From Bacillus sp. FJAT-27445 (GTDB taxonomy: Bacteria; Bacillota; Bacilli; Bacillales; Cytobacillaceae): a stretch of 64,000 nucleotides of DNA. Location of the stretch: assembly GCF_001510665.1 (NCBI RefSeq), contig NZ_LMTI01000001.1, positions 151,793 through 215,792 of the forward strand. The letters are read 5' to 3'. Both the position numbers and the translations under genes were made by a program. Under the pieces are notes generated by a model. That model worked only from the letters and a program-made list of their open reading frames with translations. It was not told where the DNA came from and made no database searches. Positions 58,161-64,000 of this stretch are shown here, piece after piece (within the stretch, counting starts at the first letter, position 1; the number at the start of each line of letters is the position of its first letter).

Positions 58161-59111
58161 GTGGAAGTAATAAATCTTGGATTTCCCCATAATTTTGATA
58201 GAAAAAACATGCCAGAGTCAGCGGTGGCGCTCGGGTATTTTGACGGTGTCCATCTAGGCCACCAAAAAGTCATTGCCGATGCTAAAATGGCGGCCGGCCA
58301 ACGGGGACTTAAAACCGCCGTCATGACTTTTCATCCACACCCCAAGGCTGTGCTAGGAAAGCTGGAACAGGAAATTGAACATATCACTCCGCTTCACGAA
58401 AAGATTAGACTAATAGAGGAACTTGGGGTAGACATCATGTATATTGTCAACTTTACTCCTGAATTCGCCAATCTTACCCCACAGGAATTTATTGATCAAT
58501 ACATTATCGGTCTTAATATCGCCCATGTTTCCGCCGGATTTGATTACACATACGGCCGGATGGGAAAAGGAACAATGGAAACTATCCCGTTCCATTCACG
58601 GGGAAAGTTTACGTATTCGACCGTCGGGAAGCTGACGGAAGGCGGAGAAAAAATCAGTTCAACACGAATCAGGAAGCTGTTATCCGAAGGGAAGACGGAT
58701 GAAATTGCTATTTTGTTGGGAAGGGCGTTTACAACACCGGGAATTGTTATCCACGGAGACAAACGGGGAAGGACGATCGGGTTCCCAACCGCGAATGTGG
58801 ATCCCGATGGCGATTGTCTAATTCCCCCGACCGGCGTTTATGCTGTCCGGCTCCACGTTTGCGGGGAATGGCACTATGGCGTTTGCAATATTGGCTATAA
58901 ACCTACATTTAATAAAGAAAGCCAAAAAAACCCGTCCATCGAGGTCCATATTTTTAGCTTTTCGAAAGAAGTTTACGGGGAGCGCTCAATTATTGAGTGG
59001 CACAAATATTTACGAAAAGAACAAAAATTTTCGGGCATTGAAGAACTCATTGCCCAAATACAGAGGGATAAGCAGGCAGCAGCGGGCTATTTCGGGATTC
59101 CATTAGAATAA
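58161..59111 (+). CDS. ribF: Bifunctional riboflavin kinase/FAD synthetase
   Basis: 316-aa enzyme (RibC in B. subtilis) that makes FMN and then FAD. The N-terminal adenylyltransferase domain has ALGYFDGVHLGHQKV and SSTRIRKLL; the C-terminal kinase domain has GDKRGRTIGFPTANV. The start is GTG 58161 after AAAGGTG. Its product can also affect riboflavin regulation indirectly through FMN riboswitches. Confidence 0.97.
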   Translation: MEVINLGFPHNFDRKNMPESAVALGYFDGVHLGHQKVIADAKMAAGQRGLKTAVMTFHPHPKAVLGKLEQEIEHITPLHEKIRLIEELGVDIMYIVNFTPEFANLTPQEFIDQYIIGLNIAHVSAGFDYTYGRMGKGTMETIPFHSRGKFTYSTVGKLTEGGEKISSTRIRKLLSEGKTDEIAILLGRAFTTPGIVIHGDKRGRTIGFPTANVDPDGDCLIPPTGVYAVRLHVCGEWHYGVCNIGYKPTFNKESQKNPSIEVHIFSFSKEVYGERSIIEWHKYLRKEQKFSGIEELIAQIQRDKQAAAGYFGIPLE

Positions 59112-59164
59112 TCCGCGTTAACTCAAGGTTTATGCTTGCTTTTTTGTTGGAAAAGTTGTATTCT

Positions 59165-59255
59165 TATAAACGTATTAAAGAACCTTTGCTTGGCAAGTCG
59201 AATCACCGACGCTTGCTCAGTAAACGGGGATAGAAATTTTAGGAGGTGAACCAGG
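59165..59255 (+). promoter_or_regulatory. rpsO promoter -10 and leader
   Basis: TATAAA (59165-59170) is a likely -10, with only weak -35 choices (TTTTGT at 59142). The leader contains a hairpin based on GCAAGTCG / CGACGCTTGC (59194-59216) shortly before AGGAGGTG. S15 autoregulation through leader folds is known in Geobacillus and others; this leader may do the same, but the fold is not verified. Confidence 0.4.
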
Positions 59256-59525
59256 ATGGCACTAACACAAGAACGTAAAAACGAACTGATCAATGAGTAC
59301 AAAACTCATGAAAACGACACTGGATCCGCAGAGGTCCAAATCGCTGTCCTTACTGAATCAATCAACAACCTGAACGATCACTTGCGTACTCACAAGAAAG
59401 ACCACCATTCACGCCGCGGTCTTTTGAAAATGGTTGGTAAGCGCCGTAACCTTTTGACTTACCTGCGCAACAACGATGTTCAACGCTACCGTGAGTTAAT
59501 CAATAAGCTTGGCTTACGTCGATAG
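59256..59525 (+). CDS. rpsO: 30S ribosomal protein S15
   Basis: 89-aa S15, a primary 16S binder in the platform. [24 protein letters not shown] and the [17 protein letters not shown] block are classic. AGGAGGTG precedes the ATG. It lies just before pnp, the near-universal order. Confidence 0.98.
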   Translation: MALTQERKNELINEYKTHENDTGSAEVQIAVLTESINNLNDHLRTHKKDHHSRRGLLKMVGKRRNLLTYLRNNDVQRYRELINKLGLRR

Positions 59526-59532
59526 TCAAAAG

Positions 59533-59557
59533 AAGCGGGAATTTTCCCGCTTTTTTG
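59533..59557 (+). terminator. Intrinsic terminator after rpsO
   Basis: Stem AAGCGGGA (59533-59540), loop attt, TCCCGCTT (59545-59552), then T tract. The AT-rich 59560-59700 that follows shows no confident promoter. Confidence 0.88.
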
Positions 59558-59704
59558 TTAGGTAAAAATAATGCAGAAATATTCATACATATTTTAAGTC
59601 AGTTGAATTTTGAGCATACTAACATTAATTTGTTATTAAATAAATGTATTAGTGCTGATGGCATATTCAAAAGCGAATGAGCCGGAAAGAGGGGTAATAA
59701 CTAT

Positions 59705-61822
59705 ATGGAATCACCGAAACAAGAGTTTTCCATTGACTGGGCGGGAAGAAAGTTAACCGTTGAAATTGGCCAGCTTGCAAAGCAGGCGAATGGCGCCGCC
59801 CTTGTACGATATGGGGATACAGCCGTTCTTAGCACGGCAACTGCTTCTAAAGAACCAAAAAACTTGGACTTTTTCCCGCTTACAGTAAATTACGAAGAAC
59901 GTCTATATGCAGTCGGGAAAATCCCAGGCGGATTTATCAAGCGCGAAGGCCGGCCGAGTGAAAAAGCAATCCTCGCAAGCCGCCTAATTGACCGCCCGAT
60001 TCGCCCATTGTTTGCAGAGGGCTTCCGGAATGATGTTCAAGTTATTAGCATCGTAATGAGTGTTGACCAGGATTGTCCGTCTGATATGGCTGCAATGTTT
60101 GGTTCTTCTCTTGCTTTGTGTGTTTCGGACATCCCGTTTGAAGGCCCGATTGCTGGGGTTATCGTGGGACGTGTGGATGGCAAGTTTGTCATCAACCCAA
60201 CTGTCGAGCAAAGCGAGAAGAGTGACATCCATTTGGCTGTAGCCGGAACAAGGGATGCCATTAACATGGTTGAAGCAGGCGCCTTGGAAGTGTCGGAAGA
60301 TGTCATGCTCGAAGCAATTATGTTCGGACATGATGAAATAAAGCGCCTTATTGAATTCCAGGACGAGATCATTAAGGCTTGCGGGAAAGAAAAGCGTGAA
60401 ATTTCCCTGTACCAAGTTGATCAGGAATTGAAGGCTGAAGTCCTTGAGACTTGCGAAAAAGATATGATAAACGCTATCCAGGTACAGGAAAAGCATGCCC
60501 GTGAAGCCGCCATTAAAGAAGTGAAGGACCATGTCCTCGCTAAATATATTGAACAGGAAGCAAAAGACGAAGTTATTAAGCAGGTTAAACAAATTCTGGA
60601 CAAGCTTGTGAAGGATGAGGTCCGCCGCCTGATTACAGAGGAAAAAGTGCGCCCAGACGGACGTGGAGTGGATGAAATCCGCCCATTGTCTTCTCAGGTC
60701 GGCATTTTGCCGCGTACCCATGGCTCAGGCCTGTTCACCCGCGGCCAAACACAGGCTCTTAGCATTTGTACACTTGGCGCAATGGGAGACGTGCAAATCC
60801 TTGATGGCTTAGGCCTTGAAGAAGAAAAAAGGTTCATGCATCATTATAACTTCCCGCTCTTCTCTGTAGGAGAAACAGGTCCAATCAGGGGCCCTGGCCG
60901 AAGGGAAATTGGGCACGGGGCACTCGGCGAAAGAGCGCTTGAGCCTGTCATCCCATCCGAAAAGGACTTCCCTTACACAATCCGCCTTGTATCCGAGGTT
61001 CTAGAATCAAATGGTTCAACCTCCCAGGCGAGTATTTGCGCAAGCACCCTTGCCATGATGGATGCCGGGGTGCCAATCAAGGCTCCAGTGGCGGGTATAG
61101 CAATGGGACTTATAAAATCCGGGGAACATTATTCGGTGTTAACAGATATCCAGGGGATGGAAGACCATCTTGGCGATATGGATTTCAAGGTAGCTGGAAC
61201 GGCAAAGGGTGTTACGGCTCTTCAAATGGACATCAAGATTGAAGGCCTATCCCGCGAGATTCTCCAGGAGGCACTTGAGCAGGCGCAAAAAGGAAGAATG
61301 CAAATCCTTGATTCCATGCTTGCCACTATTTCTGAGCCAAGGGAACAATTGTCTCAATATGCGCCTAAGATCCTGACAATGATGATCAATCCGGACAAGA
61401 TCCGTGATGTCATCGGACCTAGCGGTAAACAAATCAATAAAATCATTGAAGAAACCGGCGTTAAAATAGATATTGAGCAGGATGGTACGGTATTCATTGC
61501 TTCTACAAATGAAGAAATGAATCAAAAGGCTAAGAAAATCATTGAAGATATTGTCCGTGAAGTAGTTGTTGGTGAATATTATCTAGGAAAAGTGAAGCGA
61601 ATTGAAAAGTTCGGCTGCTTCGTAGAAATATTTGCCGGCAAAGATGGACTTGTCCACATTTCCGAACTTGCTGAGGAAAGGGTTGGAAAAGTGGAAGACG
61701 TCGTTAAAATTGGCGATGAGATGCTTGTCAAGGTAACCGAAATCGATCGCCAGGGCAGGGTGAACCTTTCGAGGAAAGCCGTGCTGAAGGAACAGCGCGA
61801 AAAAGCTGAACAACAGAAGTAA
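59705..61822 (+). CDS. pnp: Polynucleotide phosphorylase
   Basis: 705-aa PNPase, a phosphorolytic 3'-5' exoribonuclease and degradosome member. There are two RNase PH domains (about 1-215 and 310-545; the second has [15 protein letters not shown] and MDFKVAGT, with catalytic aspartates), an alpha-helical linker between them, a KH domain ([17 protein letters not shown], about 560-610) and an S1 domain ([15 protein letters not shown], about 620-690). The ribosome site GAGGGG is about 11 nt from the ATG, rather far. Confidence 0.98.
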   Translation: MESPKQEFSIDWAGRKLTVEIGQLAKQANGAALVRYGDTAVLSTATASKEPKNLDFFPLTVNYEERLYAVGKIPGGFIKREGRPSEKAILASRLIDRPIRPLFAEGFRNDVQVISIVMSVDQDCPSDMAAMFGSSLALCVSDIPFEGPIAGVIVGRVDGKFVINPTVEQSEKSDIHLAVAGTRDAINMVEAGALEVSEDVMLEAIMFGHDEIKRLIEFQDEIIKACGKEKREISLYQVDQELKAEVLETCEKDMINAIQVQEKHAREAAIKEVKDHVLAKYIEQEAKDEVIKQVKQILDKLVKDEVRRLITEEKVRPDGRGVDEIRPLSSQVGILPRTHGSGLFTRGQTQALSICTLGAMGDVQILDGLGLEEEKRFMHHYNFPLFSVGETGPIRGPGRREIGHGALGERALEPVIPSEKDFPYTIRLVSEVLESNGSTSQASICASTLAMMDAGVPIKAPVAGIAMGLIKSGEHYSVLTDIQGMEDHLGDMDFKVAGTAKGVTALQMDIKIEGLSREILQEALEQAQKGRMQILDSMLATISEPREQLSQYAPKILTMMINPDKIRDVIGPSGKQINKIIEETGVKIDIEQDGTVFIASTNEEMNQKAKKIIEDIVREVVVGEYYLGKVKRIEKFGCFVEIFAGKDGLVHISELAEERVGKVEDVVKIGDEMLVKVTEIDRQGRVNLSRKAVLKEQREKAEQQK

Positions 61823-61884
61823 ATAAATTTGCTTCAGTCAGCTGACAGTCTTTATTAATTCGCCTGTATATTAAAATCCAAATG

Positions 61885-61910
61885 AAGCCAGGGGGTACCC
61901 CTGGCTTTTT
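61885..61910 (+). terminator. Intrinsic terminator after pnp
   Basis: Perfect 10-bp stem AAGCCAGGGG (61885-61894) / CCCCTGGCTT (61898-61907) with a 3-nt loop and T5. Confidence 0.9.
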
Positions 61911-62046
61911 GATAATGGATAAATACATAAAAAATTTGCAGCCGAGACTGTGAATCCGGCACTTAAAGGTAGTGAAGCCGTTCGTCCTGATGGCTTGTTC
62001 TACTCGCTGATCCCCATACATACTGTGTATGGAGGAGGGATCAGCA

Positions 62047-63000
62047 ATGAAACGAATTGTTTTTTTTATGGCAGCTTTTTTGCTTACATATTCGATTGTG
62101 AACAGCCATTTAGTGGAAGAATATATAGACTCATTAAAAACTGGCGGTATTTCTGTTGCAAGGCAGGGAGACGCTTTATACGAGGGAATTTTAGCGGTAG
62201 CTGATGAGAGCAGAGTAGCCCCCGAGGATGCAAAAATTGATAAAGTGTGGAAAGCGATCCCGGGCTACAATGGGCTTGAGGTTGATATTCCCGCCTCTTA
62301 TCGAAAAATGAAATCAGCCGGAAAATTCGAAAAGAAAAAGCTTGTTTATAAAGAAATCAAACCAGAGGTCCATTTAGGGCAGCTTCCGCCAGCACCAGTA
62401 TACAAAGGCCACCCTTCAAAGCCGATGGTATCGCTCGCCGTCAATGTGGCTTGGGGCAACGAATATCTCCCAGATATGCTAGCAGTTTTAAAAGAACACA
62501 ACGTCCTTGCCAGTTTTTTTCTTGAGGGGAATTGGGTAAAGAAGAATCCAGAGCTAGCAAAAATGATAGCCGATGCCGGCCACGAAATTGGAAACCACTC
62601 ATACTCCCATGCAGATATGAAGAAAATCTCAAAAGATAAGGCATTAGAGGAACTCAGGAAAACGAATGAAGTTATAAAAGCGACAACCGGCATCAAATGT
62701 GTTTGGTTTGCCCCTCCAAGCGGGAGCATTGGGCTAGATACCGCAACGATTGCTGCTGAAATGGGGCTTGGGACCGTTATGTGGACAGTTGATACGATTG
62801 ATTGGAGAAAACCGAGTCCAGAAACGATTCTGAACAGGGTTTCTTCAAGGGTTGGAAACGGATCGATTATCCTCATGCATCCGACAGAACCAACTGCAAA
62901 AGCTCTAGAACGGATGATCTTGTCTATAAAAGAAAAGAAGCTAAAAATAGCCCCGATTTCGGAAATGCTTTCGGAAAAAAGAGCAGGAATGGTTGAATAA
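62047..63000 (+). CDS. ylxY: YlxY polysaccharide deacetylase-like protein
   Basis: 317-aa exported protein with an N-terminal signal anchor (about residues 4-20) and a C-terminal NodB-like domain (from about 127). Motif 2 is kept as HSYSH (184-188) and the C-terminal motif has LMHPTEPT. Motif 1, normally TFDDG, reads AVNVAWG (131-137) and lacks both aspartates; motif 3 is FAPPSGS rather than RPPYG. So a classic CE4 deacetylase site is incomplete. GGAGGAGGGA precedes ATG 62047. The position after pnp is conserved in Bacillus. Confidence 0.92.
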   Translation: MKRIVFFMAAFLLTYSIVNSHLVEEYIDSLKTGGISVARQGDALYEGILAVADESRVAPEDAKIDKVWKAIPGYNGLEVDIPASYRKMKSAGKFEKKKLVYKEIKPEVHLGQLPPAPVYKGHPSKPMVSLAVNVAWGNEYLPDMLAVLKEHNVLASFFLEGNWVKKNPELAKMIADAGHEIGNHSYSHADMKKISKDKALEELRKTNEVIKATTGIKCVWFAPPSGSIGLDTATIAAEMGLGTVMWTVDTIDWRKPSPETILNRVSSRVGNGSIILMHPTEPTAKALERMILSIKEKKLKIAPISEMLSEKRAGMVE

Positions 63001-63099
63001 CACCCTATAAAATCCGCTAAAATTTGGAGAAATGGTTCCGAACATGTAAAATGATTTCAGAGCTAGCCGCAGCAGTTGTCCAAGAACAGGAGGAATTCG

Positions 63100-64000
63100 A
63101 TGATTAAGAAATATACTTGCCAAAATGGTGTACGAGTTGTACTAGAGAACATTCCTACGGTCAGGTCCGTGGCGATCGGTGTCTGGATTGGAACAGGTTC
63201 CAGAAATGAGGTGCCGGAAAACAACGGAATATCACACTTTTTGGAGCACATGTTCTTTAAGGGAACAAAAACACGTACAGCCCGGGAAATAGCCGAATCA
63301 TTCGACAGCATCGGCGGCCAGGTAAATGCCTTTACTTCGAAGGAATATACTTGCTATTATGCAAAGGTACTTGATACACATGCGGATTTCGCCCTTGAAA
63401 TCCTTTCTGATATGTTTTTTAATTCAATCTTCGACAGCGAAGAACTTAAGAAAGAAAAGAATGTTGTTTTGGAAGAAATCAAAATGTATGACGACACGCC
63501 AGATGACATCGTCCATGACCTATTAAGCAAAGCGGTCTATGAAAACCATCCGCTTGGCTATCCGATTCTTGGAACAGAGTCGACGCTTGAAACGTTTACA
63601 GGTGACAGGCTAAATGACTATATTTTCAACCACTATACCCCTGGAAATGTCGTCATATCGATCGCAGGGAATATTTCCGACGCTTTTATCGCCCAGGTGG
63701 AAAAACAATTTGGTTCCTATGAGGGCGGCCATCCGGAAATTCGGGAAAACAAACCAGTTTTCCATGCGAACCGGCTATCCCGAAAAAAAGAGACCGAGCA
63801 GGCCCATCTATGCATCGGATATGAAGGGCTGCAAGTGGGCCATGAAGATATTTACAGCCTTATCGTGTTAAATAGTATACTTGGCGGAAGCATGAGCAGC
63901 CGGTTGTTCCAGGATGTCCGCGAACAGCGGGGGCTAGCCTATTCGGTTTTTTCCTACCATTCGGCTTACCAGGACAGCGGGATGGTGACGATTTATGGAG
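63100..64000 (+). CDS. mlpA: M16 family zinc peptidase MlpA (YmxG), 5' part
   Basis: First 300 codons of an M16 (processing-peptidase-like) protein, running off the window without a stop. The inverted zinc motif HFLEH is at 46-50 and the third ligand lies in VVLEEIKMYDDTPDD about 75 residues later. GTGSRNEVPENNGISHF and LGGSMSSRLFQDVREQRGLAYSV are family blocks. AGGAGG precedes the ATG. In B. subtilis MlpA/YmxG follows ylxY. The full length should be about 410 residues. Confidence 0.95.
   Translation, partial: MIKKYTCQNGVRVVLENIPTVRSVAIGVWIGTGSRNEVPENNGISHFLEHMFFKGTKTRTAREIAESFDSIGGQVNAFTSKEYTCYYAKVLDTHADFALEILSDMFFNSIFDSEELKKEKNVVLEEIKMYDDTPDDIVHDLLSKAVYENHPLGYPILGTESTLETFTGDRLNDYIFNHYTPGNVVISIAGNISDAFIAQVEKQFGSYEGGHPEIRENKPVFHANRLSRKKETEQAHLCIGYEGLQVGHEDIYSLIVLNSILGGSMSSRLFQDVREQRGLAYSVFSYHSAYQDSGMVTIYG

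Overview
The window is a 64 kb stretch of a Bacillaceae (Firmicutes, order Bacillales) chromosome. The gene order acpP-rnc-smc-ftsY ... ylxM-ffh-rpsP ... codY-rpsB-tsf-pyrH-frr-uppS-cdsA-dxr-rseP-proS-polC-rimP-nusA-ylxR-ylxQ-infB-ylxP-rbfA-truB-ribF-rpsO-pnp-ylxY-mlpA matches the B. subtilis 'ylx/ylq' region almost gene for gene. The protein sequences are Bacillus-like and all genes I support are on the + strand. I cannot name the genus from sequence alone. Nothing in the window suggests a plasmid, prophage or intact insertion sequence.

Layout. (1) 1-5.8 kb: acyl carrier protein, RNase III, SMC and FtsY, closed by a strong terminator. (2) 5.9-18.1 kb: an eight-gene accessory operon that interrupts the otherwise conserved ftsY-ylxM-ffh neighbourhood. 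It encodes a secreted/membrane protein, an ABC-2 transporter pair, a coiled-coil/Gly-rich membrane protein, a MoxR AAA+ ATPase, a DUF58 protein and two membrane VWA proteins. The genes overlap or nearly touch, and terminators lie on both sides. (3) 18.2-25.7 kb: SRP (ylxM-ffh), ribosomal protein and tRNA/ribosome maturation genes (rpsP, khpA, ylqD, rimM, trmD, rplS), signal peptidase I, RbgA and RNase HII. (4) 25.8-36.5 kb: succinyl-CoA synthetase, DprA, topoisomerase I, TrmFO, and the xerC-hslV-hslU-codY operon. (5) 36.6-46.7 kb: rpsB, tsf, pyrH, frr, then isoprenoid/phospholipid genes (uppS, cdsA, dxr), site-2 protease and ProRS. (6) 46.8-64 kb: PolC, the rimP-nusA-infB-rbfA operon, TruB, RibF, S15, PNPase, a YlxY-type deacetylase-like protein and the start of an M16 peptidase.

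Most genes serve the core of cell growth: translation and ribosome assembly, RNA processing, chromosome handling, SRP targeting, envelope lipid precursors and nutrient sensing by CodY. The regulatory DNA is informative. There are good sigma-A promoters before ylxM, rplS, rpsB and rimP, an L19-type leader, a terminator just after the rimP promoter that fits NusA-dependent attenuation, and about eighteen intrinsic terminators.

The most unusual items are: the MoxR/DUF58/VWA/ABC operon; a family of about 120-150 bp intergenic repeats (four copies, two in tandem) whose closing stem shows compensatory changes; a second repeated hairpin element upstream of lepB and polC; a 14-unit, 24-bp coding tandem repeat in infB; and the absence of the fla/che operon between codY and rpsB and of ylqG/ylqH between rnhB and sucC, compared with B. 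subtilis.
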